The notes below the pieces were generated by a model that ran no database searches, had not been told where the DNA came from, and saw only the letters and a program-made list of their open reading frames with translations. DNA of 64,000 bases, taken from Rhizobium sp. ZPR4 (GTDB lineage: Bacteria; Pseudomonadota; Alphaproteobacteria; Rhizobiales; Rhizobiaceae). The stretch covers positions 310,001-374,000 of the forward strand of contig NZ_CP157967.1 in assembly GCF_040215725.1 (NCBI RefSeq). The letters run 5' to 3'. Of the stretch, positions 10,993 through 20,252 are shown piece by piece; the first letter of the stretch is position 1; every line of letters starts with the position of its first letter. The position numbers and the translations under genes were made by a program.

Positions 10993-11942
10993 CCGGCGCT
11001 GTTCTCGAAGGGCGCGATCTCGCCCGCTTCTACACCGTCAAGCGCGGCAGCTTCAAACCGGAAGCGACCGTCAAAGCGCTGAACGGCGTCAGCTTCAGCC
11101 TGCAGTCCGGCCGCACGCTAGCGGTCGTCGGCGAATCCGGCTGCGGCAAGTCGACGCTCGCCCGCCTGGTGACGATGATCGAAAACCCGACGGCTGGCGA
11201 ACTGTTGATCGACGGCAAGCCCGCCAAGCTCGGCGACCGCAGCCTGCGCAGCGCCGTACAGATCGTGTTCCAGAACCCCTATGGCTCGCTCAACCCGCGC
11301 CAGAAGGTCGGCTCCATCCTGGAAGAGCCGCTGAAGATCAACACGGATGACGATGCCGCCACCCGCCGCCGCAAGGCGGAGGAGATGATGGCGCGTGTCG
11401 GCCTGCGCCCCGAGCATTACGATCGCTATCCGCACATGTTCTCCGGCGGTCAGCGCCAGCGTATCGCTATCGCGCGTGCCCTGATGCTCAGGCCGAAGGT
11501 GCTGGTGCTTGACGAGCCGGTGTCCGCGCTCGACCTGTCGATCCAGGCCCAGGTGCTGAACCTCTTGATGGACCTGCAGAAGGAGATGGGGCTTGCCTAT
11601 CTCTTCATCTCGCACGGCCTCTCCGTCGTCCGTCATATCGCCGACGACGTGATGGTGATGTATCTCGGTCGTCCGGTCGAAACAGGCACGGCCGAAGAGG
11701 TCTTCAGCCGGCCGCGTCACCCCTATACGGCAGCCCTTCTGTCGGCGACCCCGATCGCCGACCCTGAGCGCGAGAAGAACCGTATCCGCCTGCAGGGTGA
11801 GCTGCCTTCGCCGCTCAACCCGCCGAAGGGATGTCACTTCAATCCGCGCTGCTGGCGTGCCCAGGACAAGTGTCGCCAGGTCGAACCGGAACTGGCGGGC
11901 GAGGAAACGCATAAATTTTCCTGTTTCTTTCCGCTGGATTGA
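10989..11942 (+). CDS. dppF: Dipeptide ABC transporter ATP-binding protein DppF
   Basis: A 317-residue ATPase, partner of DppD. Walker A is GESGCGKST near residue 50, the Q loop FQNPYGSLNPRQ, the signature FSGGQRQRIAIARALM, and Walker B VLDEPVSALDLS. The C-terminal domain again carries the oligopeptide-transporter tail with Cys residues (GCHFNPRCWRAQDKC). The ATG at 10989 overlaps the dppD TGA in an ATGA junction. It is the last dpp gene; a hairpin follows. Confidence 0.93.
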
Positions 11943-11953
11943 TCCAAGTTGCG

Positions 11954-11988
11954 AATCGGGCATGGCTGAAGAGCGGTCATGCCCGATT
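11954..11988 (+). terminator. Hairpin after dppF, probable terminator
   Basis: A perfect 11-base stem (AATCGGGCATG at 11954-11964, CATGCCCGATT at 11978-11988) with a 13-base loop sits 12 bases after the dppF stop. The trailing T tract is short, so termination may be partial. Confidence 0.55.
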
Positions 11989-12015
11989 TGAAATCAATCA
12001 TTCCGGACAGGCCCC

Positions 12016-12543
12016 ATGCGCGATAACCAAGACACTCCCCTTGCCATCATCGTCATGGGTGTGAGCGGCAGCGGCAAATCCTCGATCGGTGAGGGCGTGG
12101 CGGCTAAACTGGGCGTTCATTTCATCGAAGGCGATGCGCTGCATCCGGCCGCCAATGTCGAGAAGATGAGCAAGGGCATTCCGCTGACGGATGAGGATCG
12201 CTGGCCCTGGCTGGAAAAGATCGGCGAGGTGATCACCACGAGCCTTGCCAAGGGCGAAGGGGTTGCCGTTTCCTGCTCGGCCCTGAAGCGCGTCTATCGC
12301 GAACGCCTGCGGGCATCCGCCGGCGGCCATCTCTATTTCGTCTATCTCCACGGCTCGAAAGAGCTGCTGACCAAGCGCATGGGCGAGCGCAAGGGGCATT
12401 TCATGCCGGCCTCGCTGCTCGAAAGTCAGTTGCAGACGCTGGAAGTGCCGACGGGCGAGCCGGGTGTCGTTACCGTCGACATCGACGCCACGATCGAGGA
12501 GATCGTCGACGCCTCCGTCAAAAGCCTCAAGGCAATCCTCTAA
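12016..12543 (+). CDS. gntK: Gluconokinase
   Basis: A 175-residue P-loop kinase of the GntK family, normal length. Walker A is GVSGSGKSS at about residues 15-23, followed by the family motif EGDALHPAANVEKM and by SCSALKRVYRERLR. It phosphorylates D-gluconate with ATP to 6-phosphogluconate, feeding the Entner-Doudoroff and pentose phosphate routes. No gluconate transporter lies beside it. It stands between the dpp operon and an oppositely oriented oxidoreductase, ending ten bases from that gene's stop. Confidence 0.92.
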   Translation: MRDNQDTPLAIIVMGVSGSGKSSIGEGVAAKLGVHFIEGDALHPAANVEKMSKGIPLTDEDRWPWLEKIGEVITTSLAKGEGVAVSCSALKRVYRERLRASAGGHLYFVYLHGSKELLTKRMGERKGHFMPASLLESQLQTLEVPTGEPGVVTVDIDATIEEIVDASVKSLKAIL

Positions 12544-12552
12544 ATCAAATAT

Positions 12553-13800
12553 TCAGGGCGCAAACCGGCCCGGCGCATAAGCCGAAATATCGATGAACGG
12601 CGTCTCGCCGGTGATGAGCTCGGCGAGTACCCGGCCGGTCACCGGCCCGAGCGTGAGGCCGTGATGAGCGTGTCCGAAGGCGAACCACAACCCGTTATGG
12701 CGCGGAGCCTTGCCGATGATCGGCATCATATCGGGCGTGCAGGGGCGCGCACCCATCCAGGGCTCCGGGTCGAGCCGTTCGCCGAGCGGGAAGGCGGCAC
12801 GCGCGACAGCCTCGGCACGGTCGAGCTGCACCGGTGTTTTCGGCGCATCGCGTAGGGCGAATTCGGCGCCGGTCGTCAGGCGAATGCCACGGCTCATCGG
12901 TGCCAGCAGGTAGCCGCGCTCGGCATCCAGCGTCCAGTTGTTGAGGACGGCATTGCCTTCGGCCGCATAATGCATGTGATAGCCGCGCTTGACGCCGAGC
13001 GGAAAAGCATAGCCGAAACGCTTCGTGACGAGGTCGGCCCAGGGGCCGAGTGCCACGACGACATCCTCCGCCTCGATCGAGCCTTCAGCCGTCACCATTC
13101 TCCAGGCGGAGCCGGCCATGCCGAGAGAGACCGCATCCCCCGTCGTCACGCGGCCGCCGATGCTTTCGAAATATCGCCGATAGGCCGCCGTCAGCCCGTG
13201 CGGGTCCAGCACCGACCAGGGGTCGCGCCAGCGCAAGGCACCGGAAAAGCTGCCCCTGAGATGCGGCTCCATGGCCGCGATCTCCATACTGCTCAGCGCA
13301 TCGTAACCGATCCCGAATTCGCGGTTGAGCCGCTCTGCTTCGGCAAACTCCGCGTCGCGCTTCTCGTTCGAACGGAACAGCTCGACCCAGCCGTTCTTGC
13401 GAATGAGTTCCTCGGCATGGGAGGCCTCGATGAGATCGTTATGTTCGCTGACGGAATGTTCGATCAGCGGCGCATAGGCGCGCGAGATCATCTCGTGGCG
13501 CTTGGTATTGGAATTCCACCAATAGCGGGCGAGGAAGGCGAGCTGCGCCGGCAGGGCGCGCAGATGGTAATGGGCGTCGATGCGGTTGTTGAAGGCATAG
13601 CGCAGCAGCAGGCCGAATTGCTGCGGGAAACCATAAGGCACCACGCCCTCGCGCTGGATGAGGCCGGCATTGCCGAAGGATGTTCCCTGGCCGGGTGGCT
13701 GCCGGTCGACGAGGACGACTTGCCGTCCCCGCCGCTGCAGATGGATTGCCGTCGAAACACCGACGATGCCTGCGCCGAGAACGATTGCGTCCTTTGTCAT
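12553..13800 (-). CDS. DadA-like FAD-dependent amino acid oxidoreductase
   Basis: A 415-residue FAD oxidoreductase of the DAO superfamily. The Rossmann dinucleotide motif GAGIVGVSTAIHLQRRG lies at residues 9-25 and the C-terminal FAD-binding region contains GARPCTPDMMPIIG and FGHAHHGLTLGPVTG. Overall it resembles the small subunit of D-amino acid dehydrogenase (DadA), which passes electrons to the respiratory chain. There is no dadX racemase or Lrp regulator beside it, so the exact substrate (D-amino acid, hydroxyproline or similar) is open. It converges with gntK. Confidence 0.82.
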   Translation of the reverse strand: MTKDAIVLGAGIVGVSTAIHLQRRGRQVVLVDRQPPGQGTSFGNAGLIQREGVVPYGFPQQFGLLLRYAFNNRIDAHYHLRALPAQLAFLARYWWNSNTKRHEMISRAYAPLIEHSVSEHNDLIEASHAEELIRKNGWVELFRSNEKRDAEFAEAERLNREFGIGYDALSSMEIAAMEPHLRGSFSGALRWRDPWSVLDPHGLTAAYRRYFESIGGRVTTGDAVSLGMAGSAWRMVTAEGSIEAEDVVVALGPWADLVTKRFGYAFPLGVKRGYHMHYAAEGNAVLNNWTLDAERGYLLAPMSRGIRLTTGAEFALRDAPKTPVQLDRAEAVARAAFPLGERLDPEPWMGARPCTPDMMPIIGKAPRHNGLWFAFGHAHHGLTLGPVTGRVLAELITGETPFIDISAYAPGRFAP

Positions 13801-13918
13801 CTTATCCTGCTATCCGCATGCTCATTGCCTTATCGCCCGGTTCTTCCGCATAGCCCGGACCGCGCTCTAAGCATCGAAAATGCCTGCCAAATTTCGAGCG
13901 TGCAATTGAAAAATGTGC

Positions 13919-14416
13919 TTAGGACGCACTCTGCCTCAGGTAGGCGCTTTCGGCACGGATGCGGATCGCAAGAATGATGCCGTTGAGAAGAGAAAAGATC
14001 GCGGCGTAAAGCGGCAGGCCGAAGGCGAGCGGCAAGACAGCGATCTCGCCGACGACAACGGCATAGTTGGGATGACTGAGGAAGCGATAGGGGCCTTTGG
14101 TCACAAGAGCGGCACCCGGCAGGATGATGATGCGCGTCGTCCAGCGTTCCCCAAGCGTTGCCAGCACCCAGAGGCGCAATGCCTGCAGCACCATGAACAG
14201 CAGGAACCAGACGGGATCGACCGGCCGGCCGATAGCGAAGAGCCACAATCCGATCAGCCATGCCGCGTGCATCGCCACCATCAGGGGATAGTGTTCCCTC
14301 GCATATTCCCGGGCGCCGCGGGCAAGCAGCGAAGCGGTATTGTGCCTGGAATAAATGAGCTCCGCCAGCCGCTGCAGCGTCACGAAGGTGAGAAGCGCGA
14401 TCGAAGGCCACAGCAT
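13919..14416 (-). CDS. Isoprenylcysteine carboxyl methyltransferase (ICMT)-family methyltransferase
   Basis: A 165-residue membrane methyltransferase with four to five hydrophobic segments and the ICMT signature GPYRFLSHPNYAVVVGEI near residues 105-122, which binds S-adenosylmethionine. Its ATG overlaps the stop of the upstream polyketide synthase by one base (TGATG), so the two are co-translated. Known relatives beside type III synthases, such as SrsB and BpsB, O-methylate alkylresorcinols or alkylpyrones. I infer the same job here: methylating the synthase product in the membrane. Confidence 0.85.
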   Translation of the reverse strand: MLWPSIALLTFVTLQRLAELIYSRHNTASLLARGAREYAREHYPLMVAMHAAWLIGLWLFAIGRPVDPVWFLLFMVLQALRLWVLATLGERWTTRIIILPGAALVTKGPYRFLSHPNYAVVVGEIAVLPLAFGLPLYAAIFSLLNGIILAIRIRAESAYLRQSAS

Positions 14417-15468
14417 CAGGCGACCCTCCTCAGAGTGATGCAGCTTGCCGAAAATCCCGGCCCCATGGCGAGCAGGGCGGAGCGTTCGGGCAAGCCGGCC
14501 GCAATGGCGCGCTCCAGCACGAACAGCACGGTGGGAGAGGACATGTTGCCATAGTCGCCGATCACCTCGCGCTCGATATCGAGCGTGCCTTCCTCAAGGT
14601 CAAGTGCGGTCTCAAGTGCGGTTAGAACCTTGGCGCCACCGGGATGACAGATGAAGCGGTCGATATCCGAGATCAACAGCCGGGATCGCTCGAGAATGCC
14701 CGCGACGGCGCTCCTCAGATGGGTCTCGGCAAAGACCGGCAGCGATTGTTCGAGGATGATACCAAAACCGGTATCGTCGATCTTCCAGCCCATGATGCCA
14801 AGGCTGTCGGGGAAAAGATGCTCGCCCGTCGATTCGATCTCCGCAATACCACTCTCGCCGGTTTTGAGCACGCAGGCCGCCGCACCATCGCCGAACAGGG
14901 CCGTCGCGATGATATTGGGTCGGGTCAATTCGTCCAGGCGGAAGGCGAGCGAGCAGAGTTCGATCGCGACGAAGAGCACGATGGCACCCGGCCGGCTTCT
15001 TGCCATCTTCGTCGCAACGGCGAGACCGGACACGCCGGCAGCGCAGCCAAGCCCGAAAATCGGCACGCGCTCGATATCAGAGCGGAAGCCCATCTCGCCG
15101 GCGAGCCGTGCCTCGAGGCTCGGCGTCGCAAGCCCGGTGGATGAGGCCGTGACGATGCAATCGATCTGGCCGGCTTCGAGACCGGCGCGTTGCAGCGCCG
15201 CCGTTGCGGAACGGCGAAAAAGCTCGGAGGCCACCTCGGTATAGGCAGCCATGCGATCCTGCCAGCCATGCGGCTCTTCGAACCAGGAAAGCGGCCGCGC
15301 CACATGGCGCTCGCGAATGCCGGTGCTTTCAAACACGCGCGCCAGATATTTGAAGTCCTGAAAGCGGTCCGAGAACAGGCGGCCCGCCGTCTCGGCGGCG
15401 TCGGTCTGGAGGATGATGTTATCGGGCGTCGCAACGGCAAGGCTTAGAAGTTTGACGGTATCGGTCAC
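14416..15468 (-). CDS. Type III polyketide synthase (chalcone/stilbene synthase superfamily)
   Basis: A 350-residue homodimeric-type condensing enzyme. The catalytic triad is visible: Cys in FGLGCAAGVSG near residue 145, His in FICHPGGAKVL near 280, and Asn in GDYGNMSSPTVLFVL near 310. It extends acyl-CoA starters with malonyl-CoA to make pyrones or resorcinols. I take the GTG at 15468 as start because CAGGAG stands just upstream; the in-frame ATG at 15510 adds 14 unconserved residues. It is the first gene of a coupled pair with an ICMT-family methyltransferase, the layout of alkylpyrone/alkylresorcinol loci. Starter length cannot be read. Confidence 0.88.
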   Translation of the reverse strand: MTDTVKLLSLAVATPDNIILQTDAAETAGRLFSDRFQDFKYLARVFESTGIRERHVARPLSWFEEPHGWQDRMAAYTEVASELFRRSATAALQRAGLEAGQIDCIVTASSTGLATPSLEARLAGEMGFRSDIERVPIFGLGCAAGVSGLAVATKMARSRPGAIVLFVAIELCSLAFRLDELTRPNIIATALFGDGAAACVLKTGESGIAEIESTGEHLFPDSLGIMGWKIDDTGFGIILEQSLPVFAETHLRSAVAGILERSRLLISDIDRFICHPGGAKVLTALETALDLEEGTLDIEREVIGDYGNMSSPTVLFVLERAIAAGLPERSALLAMGPGFSASCITLRRVA

Positions 15469-15666
15469 GAGTTTCTCCTGCGCCCTTGAGGGGCATGTCG
15501 GCTGAAACACGCGATAGAGGCGGTCTATTCGATACCGGAGCAGTCACGAAAGAGTGACGGCACCCCGGCATGGGACGCACCGAAAAAATTCTGCGCACCG
15601 TCCGAATAAAAGGTGCCGGCGGTGTGTTCTCCCCTCGCAACGTTCATTTTGCCAAGGAGATATCCC

Positions 15667-16209
15667 ATGACGACCAAAGCATTTCGCCTGGCTTCCATCG
15701 CTCTCGGCGCAAGCCTGACCCTCGGCGCTTTCGCCGTTCCCGTCTTCGCTGCCGGCGACGATTCGAGCACGACGCCGACCTGCAAGAAGGGTGAGATCTA
15801 CGATCAGAAGGCGAAGAAGTGCGTGAAGCAGCAGAGCGCCAACGTCACAGACGAAAACCGCGCCGACTATGCCTATTCGCTCGCCAAGAAGGATCATCGT
15901 TATGAGGAGGCTCTGGCCGTTCTCGACACGATGAAGAACCCGAATACGGCGGAAGCGCTGAATTATCGCGGCTATGTCACCCGCAAGCTCGGCCGTACGG
16001 ATGAAGGCATCTCCTATTACCAGAAGTCCGTCGCCATGGACCCGAAGTACACGCTGGTCCGCGAATATCTCGGCGAAGCCTATGTCATCAAGGGCCAGAT
16101 GGATCTCGCCAAGGATCAGCTGAACACGATCAAGACGCTCTGCGGCAATACGAGCTGCGAGGAATACCGCGATCTTCACGCCGCGATCATCAACCCGTCC
16201 AGCCTGTAA
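15667..16209 (+). CDS. Secreted tetratricopeptide-repeat protein
   Basis: A 180-residue protein with a signal peptide (cleavage after VPVFA near residue 28) and two to three TPR-like helical hairpins at about 70-160, including EALNYRGYVTRKLGRTDEG and KYTLVREYLGEAYVIKGQMD. Four Cys residues (CKKGEIYDQKAKKC near 38-51 and CGNTSC near 160) could form two disulfides in the periplasm. AAGGAG at 15654-15659 sets the ATG at 15667. Function is unknown; the next genes encode an ECF sigma and anti-sigma, which may or may not control it. Confidence 0.8.
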   Translation: MTTKAFRLASIALGASLTLGAFAVPVFAAGDDSSTTPTCKKGEIYDQKAKKCVKQQSANVTDENRADYAYSLAKKDHRYEEALAVLDTMKNPNTAEALNYRGYVTRKLGRTDEGISYYQKSVAMDPKYTLVREYLGEAYVIKGQMDLAKDQLNTIKTLCGNTSCEEYRDLHAAIINPSSL

Positions 16210-16262
16210 CCGCAGGTCGGGGGCAGTGATGAAGGCGATAAGCAGGGAGCTTTGCGAGGGAT

Positions 16263-16916
16263 ATGGGAGTGATGCCGGTCGCTCGTGGTGCTATTTCTGC
16301 TTATAGTCTGACAGCAACGGAGTCGCCGAAAAGGTCGGCGGCTCCCGGACGTGCGAATGCCGCGGAGGATGCCATAGCGAGCGAAGAGGATATCAGGGCA
16401 GGCCTGTCCCAGCACCTGACGCGGCTGTGGCGCTATGGCGTGGTGCTGTCGCGCCAGCGTGACGTGGCGGACGATCTTGTGCAGGCGACCTGCGTCAGAG
16501 CTTTGGAGCGGGCGACGCAGTTTACTGCCGGCACGAGGCTCGACCGCTGGCTGTTTGCCATCCTCCATTCGATATGGCTGAACGAAGTCCGTTCGCGCCG
16601 GGTACGCATGGGGCAGGGCTTTGTCGATGCCGACGAGACCTTGGTTTTTGATGGCGCGCAGGAAACCGAAACGCATGTTCTCGCCGGACAGGTATTGCAG
16701 CGCGTGCAGGCCTTGCCGGAGGCGCAGCGCACCGCGGTATTTCTGGCCTATGTCGAAGGGCTTTCCTATCGCGAGGTGGCCGAAGTTCTGGATGTGCCGA
16801 TCGGAACTGTCATGAGCCGGCTGGCGGCGGCACGGGCGAAACTCGCTGATGGCCTGGGGGTGGCGGCTGAGGGAAAATCACCCGGAGGTGGGCGACTGGG
16901 GAATGGAAATGACTGA
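16263..16916 (+). CDS. ECF-type RNA polymerase sigma factor
   Basis: A 217-residue sigma-70 family protein of the extracytoplasmic-function class. Region 2 spans about residues 45-115 (RDVADDLVQATCVRALERA, then RLDRWLFAILHSIWLNEVRSRR), and region 4 about 140-195 (ALPEAQRTAVFLAYVEGLSYREVAEVL, then GTVMSRLAAARAKL). The first ~40 residues look unstructured, so the true start might be a later Met; the ATG at 16263 is preceded by AGGG. Its 3' end overlaps the anti-sigma gene by 14 bases, which marks the two as a regulatory pair. The signal and regulon are unknown. Confidence 0.88.
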   Translation: MGVMPVARGAISAYSLTATESPKRSAAPGRANAAEDAIASEEDIRAGLSQHLTRLWRYGVVLSRQRDVADDLVQATCVRALERATQFTAGTRLDRWLFAILHSIWLNEVRSRRVRMGQGFVDADETLVFDGAQETETHVLAGQVLQRVQALPEAQRTAVFLAYVEGLSYREVAEVLDVPIGTVMSRLAAARAKLADGLGVAAEGKSPGGGRLGNGND

Positions 16917-17712
16917 ATTGAACAAAGGACAGATGGTTACGGACGAGCAGCTCACCGCCTTCATCGATGGCGAGCTGAATGCCGTCGACCGCGACAGGAT
17001 CGAGGGGCTGATCGCCAGCGATGAGCGCGTGGCGGAGCGTTTTGATGTCCTGTCTCGCAGCACGCTGCCCTTTGCGGAGGCATTCCAGCCGATGCTGGCC
17101 GAGGCGCCGGCCGCGAAGCTGGACGCCATGCTTGCCGCCATTCCCTCGTCCAGGGAGAGCAAGGTCCGCGCTGCTGGCATCGGTCGCCGTGGTTTCCTCG
17201 CCGCGATGGCCGCAAGCTTCGTTGCCGCCATCGCCATTGACCGCGCTGTGATCGGCATCGGCCATCGGCTTTCGAAGCCGGATGAGGATAGCGAATGGCG
17301 TGCCGCGGTTGCCGAATACCTCTCGCTCTATACGGCGGATACGTTGAGCGCGCCGGCCGGCGACCATGCGCAGCAGGTGGCGCAGTTGAACGGCGTCGGC
17401 GCCAGGCTGGGGCTGCCGCTGAAGCCGGAAGAGGTCGCCATGCCTGGCGTCGAGTTCAAGCGCGCCTTGATCCTGAACTATGATAGCAGGCCGCTTGCTC
17501 AGATCACCTATCTCGACCCGGAAAGCGGCCCCATGGCGCTTTGCATCGTCCAATCCACCAAGGGTGCCGCCGCGCCGGACATGGAAAATCGCCGGGGTAT
17601 GAATGTCGTTTATTGGTCGAGCGCCACCCATGCCTTCATGCTGATCGGCCATGCGCCGATCGACCGGATGCAGCAACTTGCGGCTGATGTCAGGGCGCAT
17701 GTGATCGCTTGA
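16903..17712 (+). CDS. Membrane anti-sigma factor partnered with the ECF sigma
   Basis: A ~269-residue protein. The N-terminus (VTDEQLTAFIDGELNAVDRDRIEG) is the anti-sigma helical bundle, followed by one membrane segment (RRGFLAAMAASFVAAIAID near residue 105) and a ~150-residue periplasmic domain. The HxxxCxxC zinc motif of ZAS anti-sigmas is absent. Starts at 16903 or 16909 are both possible (ATGGAAATG); either overlaps the sigma gene. It likely holds the ECF factor at the membrane and releases it on an envelope signal sensed outside. Confidence 0.82.
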   Translation: MEMTELNKGQMVTDEQLTAFIDGELNAVDRDRIEGLIASDERVAERFDVLSRSTLPFAEAFQPMLAEAPAAKLDAMLAAIPSSRESKVRAAGIGRRGFLAAMAASFVAAIAIDRAVIGIGHRLSKPDEDSEWRAAVAEYLSLYTADTLSAPAGDHAQQVAQLNGVGARLGLPLKPEEVAMPGVEFKRALILNYDSRPLAQITYLDPESGPMALCIVQSTKGAAAPDMENRRGMNVVYWSSATHAFMLIGHAPIDRMQQLAADVRAHVIA

Positions 17713-17857
17713 GGGCTGTTTCGGGCGCGGCTAAAATGGCGTGATTCAAAAAGAATTTGGCGAAAACCCATCCTGCTGGTATTCTTTGCCCAACGAAAAT
17801 CGAACGAGCGCCAGCAGCATGCCCCCAAGGCCTTGCGCGGTGCGGTGGAAAAGATAC

Positions 17858-19438
17858 GTGAGTGACCCCGACAGCGGCTCAGCGCCGCAGGCAGACGGGG
17901 CGTCGTCAGCAGAGCGCAGGAAGGGTAAATCCTCCCGGCGCGCGAAGCGTAAGCGCGGTCACGGCCGCCCGAACGCTCATTCTGCGGAGGCCAGCCAGGC
18001 GGGCAAGTCCAGCCAGGCGGCGCAACGCCCAGTAGAGGATGAAACCGGCTCACCGGCTAAGAAGCGTAAGCGCCGGCGTCGTGCGCGTGGCGCAGCCCAG
18101 GGTGGCGCGCAGCCTGCTTCCCCAACACAGCAGCTTTCGTCACCGGCTGAGCACCGCGCTTCGCCGGATCACGGTCATCCGTCTTCGCACAAGAGCGGCA
18201 AGAGCCGGCGCAAGCACCGCAGCAAGCGCGGCCTGCAGGGCCGGCCGCTGGCGCATGAGAAAACGGCGCAGATCGTCGCGCCCGCTAATGCGCCTGCGAA
18301 CGCGCATGCACCGACCCATGACGATCACCGTCAGAACCGGCAATCGCAACCGCGACGCGAGGGCCAGGGGCAGCATCATCATCATGCCGAGGCCGATTCC
18401 CGTCCGCTCGACCTTTATGCCGCCCTCGACCTCGGCACCAACAATTGCCGCCTGCTGATCGCGCAGCCGACGCGTCCGGGTCAATTCCGGGTCGTCGATG
18501 CCTTTTCGCGCATCGTGCGCCTCGGCGAAGGACTTGGAGCCAGTGGTCGCCTGTCGAGCGACGCGATGGACCGTGCCGTGGAGGCGCTGCGCATCTGCGC
18601 GGCCAAGCTGAAGACGCGCGAAATCCGCCGCATGCGGCTGATCGCGACCGAGGCCTGCCGCGCCGCTGACAACGGCGAAGCGTTTCTTTCGCGGGTGACC
18701 GAAGAGACGGGGCTGCAGCTTGAGATCATCGATCGCGAAACCGAGGCGCGGCTTGCCGTTTCCGGCTGCTCGTCGCTCGTGGGACCGGAGGCGCGCTCGG
18801 TCGTGCTCTTCGATATTGGCGGCGGCTCCTCAGAAATTGCCGTTATCCGCATCGGCGACAATCGATCGAGCCGGCTTGCCAATCATATCACCCACTGGAC
18901 ATCGCTGCCCGTCGGCGTTGTGACGCTCTCGGAACGGCATGGTGGTCGCGATGTGACGCCGGAGCTGTTCGAGACGATGGTCTGCGAAGTCCAGCGCATG
19001 CTCGAGCGTTTCGATTGCCCGCCGGTCCATGGTGCGGCGCGCGAAAGCGGCGATTTCCATCTGATCGGCACTTCCGGCACGGTGACGACACTTGCCGGCG
19101 TCCATCTCGACCTGCCGCGCTATGATCGACGCAGGGTCGACGGCGTCTGGCTGTCGGATGACGAAGTGAGCGCGATGCAGGCCAAACTGTTGTCCTGGGA
19201 TTTTGCCGGCCGTGCCGCCAATCCCTGCATCGGGCCGGATCGCGCCGATCTCGTGCTGGCGGGCTGTGCCATTCTCGAGGCGATCCGCCGCCGCTGGCCG
19301 AGCCCGCGCATGCGCGTTGCCGATCGCGGCCTGCGTGAGGGATTGCTGACTGACATGATGGCAGACGATGGCGTGTGGCGGCGGGGCCGCTCGCGCAGAG
19401 GTCATCGACCGAGGGATATGAAGGGGCCGCAGACGTGA
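17858..19438 (+). CDS. ppx: Exopolyphosphatase/pppGpp phosphohydrolase (Ppx/GppA) with long basic N-terminal extension
   Basis: The C-terminal ~340 residues are a Ppx/GppA domain of the actin-like ATPase fold: phosphate loop 1 is [13 protein letters not shown], phosphate loop 2 is [14 protein letters not shown], and [12 protein letters not shown] follows. It degrades polyphosphate and/or hydrolyses pppGpp. The preceding ~180 residues are low complexity: clusters of Lys/Arg, Ser, Ala, Pro and His, including HHHH. That tail is unusual for Ppx and may bind RNA, ribosomes or polyphosphate. The start is uncertain: I used the GTG at 17858; ATGs at 17741 and 17819 are in frame. It overlaps rlmE by four bases. 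Confidence 0.85.
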   Translation: MSDPDSGSAPQADGASSAERRKGKSSRRAKRKRGHGRPNAHSAEASQAGKSSQAAQRPVEDETGSPAKKRKRRRRARGAAQGGAQPASPTQQLSSPAEHRASPDHGHPSSHKSGKSRRKHRSKRGLQGRPLAHEKTAQIVAPANAPANAHAPTHDDHRQNRQSQPRREGQGQHHHHAEADSRPLDLYAALDLGTNNCRLLIAQPTRPGQFRVVDAFSRIVRLGEGLGASGRLSSDAMDRAVEALRICAAKLKTREIRRMRLIATEACRAADNGEAFLSRVTEETGLQLEIIDRETEARLAVSGCSSLVGPEARSVVLFDIGGGSSEIAVIRIGDNRSSRLANHITHWTSLPVGVVTLSERHGGRDVTPELFETMVCEVQRMLERFDCPPVHGAARESGDFHLIGTSGTVTTLAGVHLDLPRYDRRRVDGVWLSDDEVSAMQAKLLSWDFAGRAANPCIGPDRADLVLAGCAILEAIRRRWPSPRMRVADRGLREGLLTDMMADDGVWRRGRSRRGHRPRDMKGPQT

Positions 19439-20172
19439 CCAAGCCAACCATCGCCGGCAACCGCACGGGCCGCAAGCTCGGCCAGCGCGTCAAGAAAAAG
19501 AAGCTGAAGGCCTCGTCGCGGCAATGGCTGCAGCGGCACATCAACGATCCCTATGTGCAGCGCGCCCAGCTCGAGGGCTATCGCGCACGCGCCGCCTTCA
19601 AGCTGCTGGAGATCGACGAGAAGCATCACATCCTGAAGGGTGCGCGCCGCATCATCGACCTGGGTGCGGCACCTGGCAGCTGGTCGCAGATCGCCGCCAA
19701 GGTGACCGACTCGACCGAAGACGATATCCGCGTCGCAGCCATCGATTTTCTCGAAATGGCCCCGATTCCCGGCGTCAGCATCCTACAGCTCGATTTCCTT
19801 GATCCGGAAGCGCCGCAGCGGCTGATCGATGCCGTCGGCGGCACGCCGGATCTCGTTGTATCCGATATGGCGGCACCGACGACGGGCCATCACCGCACAG
19901 ACCACCTGCGCACGATGCACCTCTGCGAAGTCGCCGCGCATTTCGCCGTGGAGGTTCTGGCCGAAGGCGGGCACTTCCTTGCCAAGACCTTCCAGGGCGG
20001 CACGGAACGCGATCTGCTGACCTTCCTGAAGCAGAATTTCCGCCAGGTCATCCATGTGAAGCCCGGCGCATCCAGAGCCGAGTCGGTGGAAATGTTCCTG
20101 CTGGCAAAAGGCTTCAAGGGCCGGAAGCCGGAAGGCGAGACGGAAGAAGAGCAAGTCGCCGCCGAGCGCTGA
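19435..20172 (+). CDS. rlmE: 23S rRNA (uridine-2552-2'-O)-methyltransferase RlmE
   Basis: A 245-residue FtsJ/RrmJ-family enzyme that methylates U2552 in the A loop of 23S rRNA during large-subunit assembly. The SAM motif is [13 protein letters not shown] near residue 75; the K-D-K-E catalytic set is seen in [31 protein letters not shown] and AESVEMF. A Lys-rich N-terminal extension (RVKKKKLK) suits rRNA contact. The GTG at 19435 overlaps the ppx TGA in a GTGA junction, with AAGGGG upstream, so the two are coupled; the in-frame ATG at 19375 lies within ppx. Confidence 0.93.
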   Translation: MTKPTIAGNRTGRKLGQRVKKKKLKASSRQWLQRHINDPYVQRAQLEGYRARAAFKLLEIDEKHHILKGARRIIDLGAAPGSWSQIAAKVTDSTEDDIRVAAIDFLEMAPIPGVSILQLDFLDPEAPQRLIDAVGGTPDLVVSDMAAPTTGHHRTDHLRTMHLCEVAAHFAVEVLAEGGHFLAKTFQGGTERDLLTFLKQNFRQVIHVKPGASRAESVEMFLLAKGFKGRKPEGETEEEQVAAER

Positions 20173-20252
20173 ACCCGGCGGGCCTTAATCAATAAATCGA
20201 TGAAACCTTCGTTATGCCTCGGCTTGGTCGAAGCGTAACGAGGGTCGTGTCA

